64,000 bases of DNA from Marinospirillum minutulum DSM 6287 (GCF_000422325.1 NZ_AULO01000011.1:62001-126000), one strand, 5' to 3'. Counted from the stretch's first letter, positions 38,964 to 48,212 are shown. Numbers and translations: made by a program. Notes: a model not told the origin generated them from the letters alone.

Positions 38964-39892
38964 CTTGTTGCTAACCATTCTTGTAAACCTTTTGCCAAGG
39001 TAGGCGAAAGGTCTAGCGCGTTGGAAGGATGGGGGACGGAGTTGCTAGTGATTACCGCCTTGGTGTGGGATTCTTTTAGTAGCTCCCAAGCCTTGGCTGC
39101 AAATAAGCCATGAGTACCTATGCAAACGGCAGGTTTCATTCCTGCTTTCTTTAGGTGCTCTAAGGTGCTTAACAGGGTACGCCCACTAGAAATAATATCG
39201 TCAATTAATACGGGTGTATGTTCCTTGTAAGCGTCTACTTGAGGAACGGAAACTGCTACGTCTAAATCACCACTGCGTACTTTTTCGAGTATTTCAAAAG
39301 GTGCCTTGGCAAGCTCTGCCACTTCAGCAACCCATTGCTCACTTTCACTGTCTGGGCCTAATAATAAAGGCTTAGTGGTATTTTCTTCTAGCCACTGAGC
39401 AATGCTGCTGACAGAGCTCATTACCCTGCTAGGAATACCATAGATTTCATCCAAGCTTTGATAGCGGTGAAGGTGAGGGTCTGCAGTAATTAAAAAGTCA
39501 AAACTGCGGGAAATAAGGCTAGCAAAATGCCGTGAAGTAATACTTTCACCGGTTTTAAAGCGTTTATCTTGGCGCATATAACCTAAATAGGGTGCAACTA
39601 AAGCAACCCGCTTAGCACCTAGCTCTTTTAATGTTTCGGCAACAAAGATAAGCGGTAGAAAACGTGGGTTAGGATTGTAAAGGCTACAGACAAGAAGGCA
39701 ATCACGTCCTGCAGCTTGGCTAAGAAGACGTAGGTAGCTTTCACCGTCTGGAAATTGGCGATACTCCAAGGCTCCTGCCTCTGCATTAAGTAGCCTAACC
39801 AGTTTAGGTGCAAGGCTTGAAGTGGGCGTGTTGGCTTCTTCAAAGAGCGCATCTAAATTAAAAACCAGTGGCGGGTTGTTGGGTTTATTCAT
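38960..39892 (-). CDS. divergent ribose-phosphate pyrophosphokinase
   Basis: PRPP synthetase homologue of 310 residues from the ATG at 39892 (a TTG at 39904 is the other choice). Family traits: RQFPDGESYLRL, APYLGYMRQDKRFKTGESIT, DPHLHRYQSLDEIYGIP, and the PRPP loop PVLIDDIISSGRTLLSTLEHL. Several blocks differ from housekeeping Prs (for example the DLHxxQIQG segment and the flexible loop), so it is a side branch, not the main PRPP enzyme. It overlaps the upstream phosphorylase gene by 8 bp, so the two act together. The substrate may be ribose-5-phosphate or a related sugar phosphate. Confidence 0.8.
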   Translation of the reverse strand: MNKPNNPPLVFNLDALFEEANTPTSSLAPKLVRLLNAEAGALEYRQFPDGESYLRLLSQAAGRDCLLVCSLYNPNPRFLPLIFVAETLKELGAKRVALVAPYLGYMRQDKRFKTGESITSRHFASLISRSFDFLITADPHLHRYQSLDEIYGIPSRVMSSVSSIAQWLEENTTKPLLLGPDSESEQWVAEVAELAKAPFEILEKVRSGDLDVAVSVPQVDAYKEHTPVLIDDIISSGRTLLSTLEHLKKAGMKPAVCIGTHGLFAAKAWELLKESHTKAVITSNSVPHPSNALDLSPTLAKGLQEWLATS

Positions 39893-41414
39893 GAATAATC
39901 TCAATTATTTTGGCTTGAGTTTCTAAAAAGTTAATAGCGTACTGCAATTCACCGGGGCTTTCAGCATGAAGGGTTAGAATTAGCTGGCCAGGCTTAATGG
40001 TTTGATTTAACTCTAGGTGCAAGGTAACACCCGCTGTTGGGTCTTCAGGTGCTCCAGCCAGTTTTGCTAGCTGCGAAAGCTGGCGGTTATCTATGCTGGC
40101 AACTCTACCAGCAACTTTGCTAACCCAATTGTACTTGTAAGGCGCAACACCAGGTTCTTTAAAGCCACCCTGGGCTTCACAAATTGCCATGAATTTTGTT
40201 AAAGCTAAACCAGAATCTAAGGTTGCAGTTGCTAGGGCTAACCCTTGACCAGGTTCACTTAGGTTAGCCATTTCTAATAGTTCTGCGGCTAGGGTTAACG
40301 AGCGGTTGCGTAAATCTTTAGGTGCGTCTGCTTGGTTACGTAGCACCGCCAATAAATCGTGTGCTTCTAAAGCCGGCCCAATGCCACGACCCACAGGTTG
40401 AGTACCATCGGTGTACAGAATGCGTACATCTAAATTCAAGGCTTGTCCCGTTTTAATTAGGTATTCACTCAAGAGATCGGCTGCTTCTTGTGAACGCACT
40501 TTGGCGGTGGGTCCAATGGGAATATCAATAAGTACATGCGTCGAACCTGCAGCAGCTTTTTTAGAGAGCACTGAAGCAACCATTTGTCCCTCACTGTCTA
40601 AATCTAACATCCGCTCTATACGGATAAGAATGTCATCGGCTGGTGACAGGTTAATCGAACCACCCCAAGCAAGGCAGCCCCCTTGTTCTTTGACTACCTT
40701 TTGCAAGGTCGTTAGCTTTAAATCTACTTGCGTCATGGTTGCCAGGGTATCGGCAGTACCTGCAGGTGAAGTAATGGCACGTGATGAGGTTTTAGGCATA
40801 ACGCCACCACAAGCCGTCACTAGAGCAACAACTATAGGTGTGGTGCGATTACCGGCTAAACCACCAACACAGTGCTTATCCACCACACAGCTTTTATCCC
40901 ACTTTAGTTGCTGTCCCGATTTAAGCATGGCCTTGGTTAATGCAATAATTTCATCTAAATTCATGGCATTACCAGCACAGCTAGTAACAAAGCTTGAGAG
41001 GTGAACATCGGCGTAGCGACCAGCCACTATATCGTCGATAATGGCTTGGGTTTGAACTTCATTTAAACGGTGGCCGTAAACTTTGTGCCTTAGGTGACTT
41101 AAAGAAACTACAGGGTTAGGGTGGCTAATTTGCGCTTCACTAGTGGGTGCTGGGTTAAGTTTTTTCCAGGCTGACTCAGATAAACCCATTTCACCCGGTT
41201 GAAGCAGTTGGTCATTATCAATAATGCACAGCGTGGCAAGTATCCAGCGGTCATCTATGCGAATATGAACTCGATTACTTGAGGTAAAGCCTTCTGATCG
41301 GCATACATGGCTATTGCGGCGCAGGTAAACAACCAGCTCTTGGTGGGTATCTATACCCAAACGTACAGCTTTAAGTGGATAAGCCAAACCATCTGATGCT
41401 AAAGCAGCAACCAT
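39885..41414 (-). CDS. thymidine/AMP phosphorylase family protein
   Basis: Nucleoside or nucleotide phosphorylase of 509 residues. It carries the extra N-terminal domain of about 90 residues that marks the AMP-phosphorylase branch (seen in archaea) rather than the 440-residue DeoA. Core motifs: KSCVVDKHCVGGLAGNRT (written as two joined blocks, DKHCVGGLAGNRT being the phosphate site), TSSRAITSPAGTADTL, and LDVRILYTDGTQPVGRGIG. Coupled by overlap to a PRPP synthetase homologue. Likely role: phosphorolysis of a nucleotide to base and ribose-1,5-bisphosphate, or of thymidine; the choice cannot be settled here. Confidence 0.85.
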   Translation of the reverse strand: MVAALASDGLAYPLKAVRLGIDTHQELVVYLRRNSHVCRSEGFTSSNRVHIRIDDRWILATLCIIDNDQLLQPGEMGLSESAWKKLNPAPTSEAQISHPNPVVSLSHLRHKVYGHRLNEVQTQAIIDDIVAGRYADVHLSSFVTSCAGNAMNLDEIIALTKAMLKSGQQLKWDKSCVVDKHCVGGLAGNRTTPIVVALVTACGGVMPKTSSRAITSPAGTADTLATMTQVDLKLTTLQKVVKEQGGCLAWGGSINLSPADDILIRIERMLDLDSEGQMVASVLSKKAAAGSTHVLIDIPIGPTAKVRSQEAADLLSEYLIKTGQALNLDVRILYTDGTQPVGRGIGPALEAHDLLAVLRNQADAPKDLRNRSLTLAAELLEMANLSEPGQGLALATATLDSGLALTKFMAICEAQGGFKEPGVAPYKYNWVSKVAGRVASIDNRQLSQLAKLAGAPEDPTAGVTLHLELNQTIKPGQLILTLHAESPGELQYAINFLETQAKIIEIIHE

Positions 41415-41597
41415 GTAAAATCCTTATTGAACAAAAACTTATATTTATATTAGAAGCAGTTGACTAGGTGTGGCAAGGCGTTTTCTATGTTATTAATACA
41501 CCGCAGATGCAGCAATTACATTGGCACTAACTCGCTTCTAAGCCTAGAATGACTTTTTTCATTTAACCTGATTATAAAGAAGGTAGCTAAGTAATCC

Positions 41598-42452
41598 ATG
41601 GAACATACCTATACTCTGACTATTTCCTGCCCTGATAAAATAGGCATTGTCGCCAAGGTGAGTAACTTTTTAGCAATGTATGGTGGCTGGATCACTGAAG
41701 CTAACCACCATTCCGATTTAGACGTAAATCGCTTTTTTATGCGCCACGAAATACGTGCTACTACTCTACCTTTTGGTTTAGATGAATTTCGTACTGCTTT
41801 TAGCCCTATTGCCCGTGAATACGATATGGATTGGGATATTAGCGACTCTGAAATTAAAAAACGTGTGGTGCTGATGTGTTCTAAAGACTCGCATTGCATG
41901 GTTGATTTATTGCACCGTTGGCAAAGTGGTGAGCTGGCTTGTGATATTCCTTTGGTTATTTCTAACCACAATGATTTACGTGAACTAGTTGAATGGCATG
42001 GTATACCTTACGTTCATGTGCCCGTAAATAAAGAAAACAAAGCAGAAGCCTATGCAGAAGTTGAACGCCTAATTGATGAAGCCCAAGCCGATTGCGTGGT
42101 GTTAGCCCGCTATATGCAGATTATTCCCCCAGCTTTATGCCAAAAATACCAACATCAAATTATTAATATTCACCATAGTTTTTTACCTTCTTTTGCAGGT
42201 GCTAAGCCTTATCACCAAGCTTATGAGCGAGGGGTGAAGCTCATTGGTGCTACCTGCCATTATGTAACCGAAGAACTCGATGCAGGCCCCATTATTGACC
42301 AAGACACAGTGCGAGTGAATCATCGTCAAACAGCACAAGATATGGTGCGCTTAGGGCGTGATGTTGAAAAAAGTGTATTAGCACGTGGCTTGGTTTGGCA
42401 TTTACAAGACCGAGTGCTGGTGTATGGCAACAAAACGGTCGTGTTTAACTAA
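41598..42452 (+). CDS. purU: formyltetrahydrofolate deformylase
   Basis: Hydrolyses 10-formyl-THF to formate and THF, balancing one-carbon pools. It has 284 residues: an N-terminal ACT domain (about 3-80, TLTISCPDKIGIVAKVSNFL) and a C-terminal formyltransferase domain. The latter has VISNHNDLRELVEWHGIPY, NIHHSFLPSFAGAKPYHQAY with the catalytic His, and the Asp in EELDAGPIIDQD. It stands alone with a weak ribosome site. The divergent phosphorylase operon begins 183 bp to the left; no clear structure was seen in that gap. Confidence 0.96.
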   Translation: MEHTYTLTISCPDKIGIVAKVSNFLAMYGGWITEANHHSDLDVNRFFMRHEIRATTLPFGLDEFRTAFSPIAREYDMDWDISDSEIKKRVVLMCSKDSHCMVDLLHRWQSGELACDIPLVISNHNDLRELVEWHGIPYVHVPVNKENKAEAYAEVERLIDEAQADCVVLARYMQIIPPALCQKYQHQIINIHHSFLPSFAGAKPYHQAYERGVKLIGATCHYVTEELDAGPIIDQDTVRVNHRQTAQDMVRLGRDVEKSVLARGLVWHLQDRVLVYGNKTVVFN

Positions 42453-42485
42453 GTGGCCTTAACAAAATAACTAGGGAGGAGTGGC

Positions 42486-42842
42486 GTGTTAGAAGGTTTT
42501 GCAGTTCTTTTATTATTTCAGTTAATCGGTGAGTTAATCACTCGCTTATCTGGCATTCCTGTACCTGGCCCAGTTTTGGGTATGGCGCTGTTACTTTTAG
42601 CTGTGTTACTACTAAAGAAAGTGCCAGGCGGTGTGCGTAGTGCTTCAGAAGGGTTGTTGCGCTACCTACCACTTTTATTTGTACCGGCTGGGGTAGGGCT
42701 AATTAACCATGGCCTGCTGTTAAAGCAAGACATTTGGGTAATTAGTATTACTTTGGTGGTGAGTACTATTTTAACCCTAATAGTAACCGTATTGGTTTTA
42801 CAGGGTTTAAAGAAGCTGTGGGGGATAGAAAAAGATGCCTGA
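42486..42842 (+). CDS. lrgA: CidA/LrgA family holin-like protein
   Basis: Small membrane protein of 118 residues with four helices, similar to phage holins. Together with LrgB it has been linked to murein hydrolase control and, more recently, to export or uptake of pyruvate or glycolate-like acids. Family blocks: FQLIGELITRLSGIPVPGPV, GMALLLLAVLLLKKVP and LLRYLPLLFVPAGVGLINH. GTG start preceded by GGAGGA. It overlaps lrgB by 8 bp. Confidence 0.92.
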   Translation: MLEGFAVLLLFQLIGELITRLSGIPVPGPVLGMALLLLAVLLLKKVPGGVRSASEGLLRYLPLLFVPAGVGLINHGLLLKQDIWVISITLVVSTILTLIVTVLVLQGLKKLWGIEKDA

Positions 42843-43554
42843 AGTGATTTTTGAGCTTTGGGTGTATATGGCGGCTAGCCCTTTGCTACACCTACTTTTA
42901 ACCTTGTTGGCCTTCTTTTTGGCGCAGTGGATTAATCGCCGTGCGGGTGGCTCGCCCTTGCTTCACCCTGTATTAGTTGCCATTGCTCTTCTAGTAGGTT
43001 TCTTACTTATAACCAACACGCCTTACGCTACCTATTTTGAAGGTGCGCAGTTTATTCACTTTTTAATGGGGCCGGCGATAGTGTCTTTGGCGGTACCCTT
43101 GTTTGAACACCGTGAAAGAATTAGGCGTGAATTTATTCCTTTAATGCTGGCATGTGTGGCTGGAATTTTTACTGCGGTTATTTCCACAGTGGTACTGGTG
43201 CGGCTGTTGGGTGGGCGTGAAGATACGATGCTTTCTTTAGTGCCAAAATCAGTAACAACACCTATCGCCATGGGTATTGCTGAACAAATTGGTGGTTTTC
43301 CAGCCTTAGCTGCTGGCATCGTATTAATTACTGGTGCTATAGGTTGTTTGTTGGGTCCGCCAATCTTTAAGCTATTAAAAATAAAAGACCATGCTGTGCA
43401 AGGCTTTGCGATGGGTTTGGCGGCGCATGGGTTTGGTACGGCCCAGTGCTTTAGTCTCAGCAACCTTGCTGGCGCTTTTGCCGGTTTAGCAATGGGCGTA
43501 ACCGGGTTACTGAGTGCTTTTTTAATACCTTTGATTATGCGATTCTTTGCCTAA
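42835..43554 (+). CDS. lrgB: LrgB/CidB family membrane protein
   Basis: Partner of LrgA, 239 residues, with six or more membrane helices. Family blocks are FLMGPAIVSLAVPLFEHRE, LVPKSVTTPIAMGIAEQIGG and AAHGFGTAQCFSLSNLAGAF, the last being a conserved signature. Its end overlaps the stop of the convergent phosphatase gene by 20 bp, with no room for a terminator. Confidence 0.92.
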   Translation: MPEVIFELWVYMAASPLLHLLLTLLAFFLAQWINRRAGGSPLLHPVLVAIALLVGFLLITNTPYATYFEGAQFIHFLMGPAIVSLAVPLFEHRERIRREFIPLMLACVAGIFTAVISTVVLVRLLGGREDTMLSLVPKSVTTPIAMGIAEQIGGFPALAAGIVLITGAIGCLLGPPIFKLLKIKDHAVQGFAMGLAAHGFGTAQCFSLSNLAGAFAGLAMGVTGLLSAFLIPLIMRFFA

Positions 43555-44245
43555 TCCAAGCATTGAGTTCGGGCACAGTATTAGCAATAAAATCTGCGCC
43601 CCAACTACTAGGCTGTTCGTGAATGCCTATGTAACCAAAGCCTGCTACTAGCGTTTGCATACCGGCTCGGCGACCTGCTTCTATATCACGCACATGGTCG
43701 CCTACATAAAGGCATTGCTCTGGCGGTGTTGCCAACTGCCTAGCTGCTAGTAAAAGTGGTGCTGGGTCTGGTTTGCTAACACCTAAGTCCTCTGGGCAAA
43801 CCACTGCAGCAGCGTTGATGCGTAATTCGCGCAGTAGTAAATCGGTATAAATACGCGGCTTGTTAGTCACTATGCCCCAAGGCACAGGCTGGCGATCGAA
43901 CTCTTTTAAAAGTTCTTCTAAACCAGTAAAGATACTGCTGTGTTCAGCAACATTTTCTTGATAGAGGTTGAGTAAACGCTGGCGCAGCTCTGGCTGATTA
44001 GGCTCGCCTAGTTTGACACCAAAACCTAGCTCGACTAATGCATTGCCACCGTTAGAGACTTGATCGCGAATAACAGCATAAGGCAGTTCTGCTTTGCCTT
44101 CTTCGACTAATAAGCGGTTTAAAGCTGCCGCTAAATCGGGGGCTGAATCGACTAGGGTTCCATCAAGATCAAAAAGCACCGCCCGCACTGCGGACGGCTG
44201 TTGAGTATCACTGTCCAAGCAAATAACCTCTAAGTGTTTTGCCAT
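43535..44245 (-). CDS. mupP: HAD phosphatase, MupP/Gph-like
   Basis: HAD hydrolase of 236 residues with nucleophile motif VLFDLDGTLVDSAPDLAAAL, motif II VTNKP, and motif IV YVGDHVRDIEAGRRAG. Phosphoglycolate phosphatase (Gph) and N-acetylmuramate-6-phosphate phosphatase (MupP) look alike. MupP is preferred because ubiG lies two genes upstream, as in pseudomonads, where MupP feeds the cell-wall recycling route that bypasses fosfomycin. The ATG at 44245 overlaps the lipoprotein gene by 38 bp; a GTG at 44188 would give a start closer to other family members, but neither has a good ribosome site. Confidence 0.8.
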   Translation of the reverse strand: MAKHLEVICLDSDTQQPSAVRAVLFDLDGTLVDSAPDLAAALNRLLVEEGKAELPYAVIRDQVSNGGNALVELGFGVKLGEPNQPELRQRLLNLYQENVAEHSSIFTGLEELLKEFDRQPVPWGIVTNKPRIYTDLLLRELRINAAAVVCPEDLGVSKPDPAPLLLAARQLATPPEQCLYVGDHVRDIEAGRRAGMQTLVAGFGYIGIHEQPSSWGADFIANTVPELNAWIRQRIA

Positions 44246-44945
44246 TATGGCTTTTAAGAATTAAAGCACCGTTTTCGTTAATATCAAACTGACTGATTTC
44301 ATTGAATGTTTCTAAAAACTTCTGTTCTTGATTCATCAAGGCTTCTGGGCAAGCCATTTTAGTGGCTAGGCTCTGTCCAAAAGTTAAACCTTCGCTGGTC
44401 AGTTCATAGCTGCTGCCATAGCGGTTACAAGTGGCACTACCATACACTTGGCCTTTATCATCAAACGTAATGGTTAAGTGAGAGCTGTCAATAATGCCTT
44501 CACCGTTAATGTCTTCTATTTGCCATTCGCCAAGCAATAATTCAAGTGGGTTACCACCACAACCTTGTAAGGTTTTACCTGCAACCGTTACTTCTGCTTG
44601 CCAAGGGTAGGGCATACCTGTCATGGAATCATGACAAATGTTGGGTGTTAAGGCAGCAGTTAACTCTTTTTTATCGCCTGCTGTTATAACCACCCTGCCA
44701 GCTTGTCGTTGTTCAACTAGTGTAAATTGTTGAGACTTTTGTTCGTAGCCTTGGACTAATTCAAGGTGAGAAGCCGTAATTGTTAGCTGCCAAGCAGGTT
44801 CATTGCTTTGGGCTTTGAATGGTAGGCTAGGGCTAATGATATCGCTAGTAGCATAATCGGCTGGCTTATCATTCATGGCGCTACAACCAGCTAAGCTTAA
44901 AGCAGTAATAAGAGCGGTTACGGGTGCAATTAGTTGTTTCAACAA
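44208..44945 (-). CDS. META/HslJ-domain lipoprotein
   Basis: Predicted lipoprotein of 245 residues: signal peptide with lipobox LAGC, giving Cys21 as the lipidated residue. The C-terminal about 105 residues form a META domain (LLGEWQIEDINGEGIIDSS, GSATCNRYGSSYELT, LATKMACPEALMNQEQKFLE). The middle resembles the COG3650-type domain found with META domains (SNEPAWQLTITASHLELVQG). Such proteins are tied to envelope stress. It is inserted between ubiG (35-bp gap) and the phosphatase gene, unlike the direct ubiG-mupP pair of pseudomonads. Confidence 0.85.
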   Translation of the reverse strand: MLKQLIAPVTALITALSLAGCSAMNDKPADYATSDIISPSLPFKAQSNEPAWQLTITASHLELVQGYEQKSQQFTLVEQRQAGRVVITAGDKKELTAALTPNICHDSMTGMPYPWQAEVTVAGKTLQGCGGNPLELLLGEWQIEDINGEGIIDSSHLTITFDDKGQVYGSATCNRYGSSYELTSEGLTFGQSLATKMACPEALMNQEQKFLETFNEISQFDINENGALILKSHNGKTLRGYLLGQ

Positions 44946-44980
44946 AGTTGACTCACTTATATTTCTTTAGGTTCGGTTAG

Positions 44981-45700
44981 TTATTCAGGCTTAGTGCAGC
45001 GCATTAGGTAGTTTACCTGTACATCATTAGGCGTTAACTTGTAGCGTTTGGTTAAAGGGTTGTAAGTCATGCCCATTAACTCTGCGACATTCAAATCGGC
45101 TTCTCGCGCCCATTGCCCCATTTCGGAGGGTTTAATAAATTTGCTGTATTCGTGCGTGCCACGAGGCAGCATACGCATGACATATTCTGCACCAATAATC
45201 GCAAATAAATAAGACTTAGGGTTGCGGTTAAGGGTAGAGAAGAATACTTGACCACCTGGCTTCACTAAAGTTGCACAGGCTTGAATAACGGCTGCTGGGT
45301 CGGGTACGTGTTCAAGCATTTCTAAACAAGTAACCACATCAAAGCTATTGGGAGCTTCTTCGGCTAGTTGCTCGGCAGTCATTTGGCGGTAATCAACTTG
45401 CAAACCAGATTCTAGCTGGTGTAAACGCGCAACAGCCAGTGGTGCTTCACCCATATCTATACCTGTTACTTCAGCACCGCGCTGAGCCAGCGCTTCTGAT
45501 AACAAACCACCGCCACAACCAATATCGGCGACACGCTTACCCGCAACCGCAGCGTGTTTGTCTATCCAGTTAGCTCTTAGTGGGTTGATATCATGTAAGG
45601 GCTTGAATTCACTTTCTGGATCCCACCAGCGCGAGGCTAGGGCTTCAAATTTAGCTACTTCACCTAGATCAACGTTTTTAAGGGTTTCAGGCTTAGTCAT
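44981..45700 (-). CDS. ubiG: ubiquinone biosynthesis O-methyltransferase
   Basis: SAM-dependent enzyme doing both O-methylations in ubiquinone synthesis. It has 239 residues. [19 protein letters not shown] is the UbiG signature, [20 protein letters not shown] is the SAM motif [14 protein letters not shown] is motif II, and [16 protein letters not shown] follows. Start ATG at 45700 behind AAAGGAA. First gene of a leftward run with the lipoprotein and phosphatase genes. Confidence 0.96.
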   Translation of the reverse strand: MTKPETLKNVDLGEVAKFEALASRWWDPESEFKPLHDINPLRANWIDKHAAVAGKRVADIGCGGGLLSEALAQRGAEVTGIDMGEAPLAVARLHQLESGLQVDYRQMTAEQLAEEAPNSFDVVTCLEMLEHVPDPAAVIQACATLVKPGGQVFFSTLNRNPKSYLFAIIGAEYVMRMLPRGTHEYSKFIKPSEMGQWAREADLNVAELMGMTYNPLTKRYKLTPNDVQVNYLMRCTKPE

Positions 45701-45926
45701 GTAATTTTCCTTTAAAGGGCATTGCTGTGAATACTAGACGAATAAGTGCCAGTTTAGCACTGATATTCAAACCTTGTTGTGGGTGAAATAATTACATCTT
45801 ATACAGGCAATTGTAATTCTGTACGCGGATGCTTGTGCCACTGTACAATGTGCAAGTTTACTGTCGGCTGCGAAGGCGCTGCCCTTGCTGCTTTCCATTC
45901 TTTTAGCTAATTGTGAGAAGAACTCT

Positions 45927-47375
45927 ATGCTACGAACTTTATTTGCATTGATTGTTGCAATGTTGGTTTCTGCACCAGTTTTTGCTAGTGGTTCCACTGA
46001 AGCGGTGGATCATCTAAATGCCACGGGTACCCTTGCAGGGTATTTAGCAGTTTTTGTTTTTGCTATTGCTTACCTAGTTGTTGTAGGTGAAGAAAAACTC
46101 CAGCTTCGCAAGTCAAAACCAGTCTTAATCGCCGCCGGTATTATCTGGGTTCTAGTTGGAATAGTCAGTACTGATCATACGGCAACCAAGGCAGCCTTTA
46201 GTAGAAACTTTTTAGATTTTAGTGAGCTAATGCTCTTTTTATTAGTTGCTATGACCTATATAAGTGCCATGGAAGAGCGTCGTATCTTTGAAGGCTTACG
46301 AGCTTGGATGGTACAAAAAGGGTTTAGCTATAAGTCTTTGTTTTGGATTACCGGTATTCTTGCTTTTTTAATTTCTCCCATCGCTGATAACTTAACAACT
46401 GCGCTTTTAATGTGTGCAGTGGTTCTTAAAGTGGCTGAAGGTCAAAAGCGCTTTATAGCCATGGCCTGTGTAAACATTGTAGTAGCAGCTAACGCTGGCG
46501 GTGCTTTTAGTCCTTTTGGTGATATAACCACACTAATGGTATGGCAGGCGGGTAAGGTACAGTTCTTAGAGTTTTTTGACCTTTTCTTACCCTCGGTTGT
46601 TAACTTTGCAGTTCCTGCTTTAATCATGACTCTATTTTTACCCAAGGGAAAACCTGCCAGTATTTCAGAAGAAGTTGAGTTGAAACGTGGCTCTAAGCGA
46701 ATTATGGTTCTGTTTTTATTAACCATTGCTACTGCAGTTTGTGGTCACCAATTCTTAGGCTTACCCCCAGTATTTGGTATGATGGTTGGTTTAGGTTACT
46801 TACAGTTCTTTGGTTACTTCTTACGTGTAAGTTTGCCAAAGTCGTTAGAAAGAAAGCGTACCGTTGCAGAAGAAAAAGCAGACCGAGAAAAATTGCGTTA
46901 CCTTGGTGGCGTTGTACCTTTTGATATTTTTAGAAACGTTGCTCGCGCTGAGTGGGATACGCTTTTATTCTTCTATGGTGTTGTGATGTGTGTAGGTGGC
47001 TTGGGCTACTTTGGTTACTTACAATTGGTTTCTGTTTTCTTGTTTGAAGATGTAGGTGCAACCTGGGCAGCCTTTGGAGTTGGCGTTATTTCTGCAATTG
47101 TTGATAACATTCCGGTAATGTTTGCTGTGTTAGAAATGAACCCTACTATTAGTCATGGTCATTGGTTGCTAGTAACCTTAGCTGCTGGTGTGGGCGGTAG
47201 CTTGCTTTCAGTTGGTTCGGCGGCTGGTGTAGCACTGATGGGTGCGGCGCGTGGTCACTATACATTTATGAGCCATCTACGTTGGACACCTGTTATTTTC
47301 TTAGGTTACGTGGCGAGTATGCTGGTACACCTTTGGTTAGGTAATATTTTAGGTGTATTTGAGCTATACAACTAA
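45927..47375 (+). CDS. nhaD: NhaD family Na+/H+ antiporter
   Basis: Sodium/proton antiporter of the ion transporter superfamily, known mainly from halophiles, vibrios and haloalkaliphiles. From the ATG at 45927, 482 residues. A hydrophobic start (LRTLFALIVAMLVSAPVFA) looks like a signal peptide. About 12 helices follow. Characteristic segments are LISPIADNLTTALLMCAVVL and VISAIVDNIPVMFAVLEMNP, with the paired D-N-T/D-N-I motifs in the two half-repeats, and NAGGAFSPFGDITTLMVWQ. Stands alone, closed by a bidirectional terminator. It is a pointer to a saline or alkaline habitat. Confidence 0.93.
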   Translation: MLRTLFALIVAMLVSAPVFASGSTEAVDHLNATGTLAGYLAVFVFAIAYLVVVGEEKLQLRKSKPVLIAAGIIWVLVGIVSTDHTATKAAFSRNFLDFSELMLFLLVAMTYISAMEERRIFEGLRAWMVQKGFSYKSLFWITGILAFLISPIADNLTTALLMCAVVLKVAEGQKRFIAMACVNIVVAANAGGAFSPFGDITTLMVWQAGKVQFLEFFDLFLPSVVNFAVPALIMTLFLPKGKPASISEEVELKRGSKRIMVLFLLTIATAVCGHQFLGLPPVFGMMVGLGYLQFFGYFLRVSLPKSLERKRTVAEEKADREKLRYLGGVVPFDIFRNVARAEWDTLLFFYGVVMCVGGLGYFGYLQLVSVFLFEDVGATWAAFGVGVISAIVDNIPVMFAVLEMNPTISHGHWLLVTLAAGVGGSLLSVGSAAGVALMGAARGHYTFMSHLRWTPVIFLGYVASMLVHLWLGNILGVFELYN

Positions 47376-47389
47376 AGTTAGCTGAATAA

Positions 47390-47436
47390 AAAAAGAGCGC
47401 TTAATTTTGAGTTAATCAAAACTAGGCGCTCTTTTT
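47390..47436. terminator. bidirectional terminator between nhaD and the CBS gene
   Basis: Outer stem AAAAAGAGCGC / GCGCTCTTTTT with an inner stem TTTTGA / TCAAAA. A-run and T-run on both sides serve the two convergent genes. Confidence 0.85.
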
Positions 47437-47452
47437 GTTTGGCTAGGCTGTT

Positions 47453-47857
47453 TTACTTATCTTTGCGAATAACTTCAATGAGTGCATTCAAGGCATCAGT
47501 GGCTGTAAAAATGCCGTAAAGCTGATCTTCTTCTACCACTATAATGCTACCTACTTTTTTCTCAGACATAATAAGCGCAACTTCTTCTAGAGGCGTAGTG
47601 CTGCTTAAAGTTAGAGGGTTAGGTGACATGATTTCGCCCGCATTTACCTGATATTTTTCAGCATCAGACAGCCCAGCAAAAAGACGGATATCACGGTCAC
47701 TAATAATGCCAACCACTTGACCCTGACCAACAACGGGTAAATGGCGCACACCCGCACCTTCCATAAGCATCATTAGCTCATCTATGGCGGTATCTTCAGT
47801 TACAGTAATAGGGTTTTCTGTGGTGTAATCTTTAAGTGGTAGTCGTATGGGTTGCAT
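47453..47857 (-). CDS. CBS-pair domain protein
   Basis: Protein of 134 residues made of two CBS motifs and little else (about 15-65 and 75-130). Each has the usual ending, VVGIISDRDIRLF and LYGIFTATDALNAL. CBS pairs bind AMP, ATP or SAM and act as energy sensors, but a free-standing pair has no fixed role. AAGGAAAAATA precedes the ATG. It converges with nhaD; whether it affects the antiporter is open. Confidence 0.85.
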   Translation of the reverse strand: MQPIRLPLKDYTTENPITVTEDTAIDELMMLMEGAGVRHLPVVGQGQVVGIISDRDIRLFAGLSDAEKYQVNAGEIMSPNPLTLSSTTPLEEVALIMSEKKVGSIIVVEEDQLYGIFTATDALNALIEVIRKDK

Positions 47858-47983
47858 TATTTTTCCTTAGCAAAATAAAACTTAAAATATGAGATAAGTC
47901 TAAGGTACTCAATAAAAGCTCACAACTCTAATTTAGTTTTCTACGCTGCCTCTAAGAAAAACTATGCTGGCTCGTCTAAATTC

Positions 47984-48011
47984 TTGCATTTACAAAATCA
48001 GCGGCTATAAT
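47984..48011 (+). promoter_or_regulatory. sigma-70 promoter of the tRNA gene
   Basis: TTGCAT (47984-47989), 16-nt spacer, perfect TATAAT (48006-48011), followed 14 nt later by the tRNA. Confidence 0.8.
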
Positions 48012-48025
48012 GTCGCATCTTAAAT

Positions 48026-48102
<77 letters not shown>

Positions 48103-48139
48103 AGAAATTCTTCAGTAAAATCAAGTGCTTACAGTCAAG

Positions 48140-48166
48140 CTCAACTAACTAGGTTGAGTTTTTTTT
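48140..48166 (+). terminator. terminator after the tRNA gene
   Basis: CTCAAC / GTTGAG stem (48140-48145, 48153-48158), 7-nt loop, followed by eight T. Confidence 0.75.
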
Positions 48167-48183
48167 GGTCTTTTTTTGGCTCC

Positions 48184-48212
48184 GTGCCCATTCTGTGCCC
48201 ACTTTGTGCCCA
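48184..48212. repeat. three 11-bp-spaced GTGCCCA repeats, likely integrase arm sites
   Basis: GTGCCCA occurs at 48184-48190, 48195-48201 and 48206-48212, one helical turn apart (11 bp each), 82 bp after the tRNA end. Tandem short sites of this kind next to a tRNA att site are typical arm-type binding sites for the N-terminal domain of tyrosine integrases. Confidence 0.7.

Noticed and set aside
45790-45818. Inverted repeat AATTACA / TGTAATT upstream of nhaD
   Set aside because: Short arms in AT-rich DNA with a 15-nt loop; likely chance, and no second copy to support an operator.
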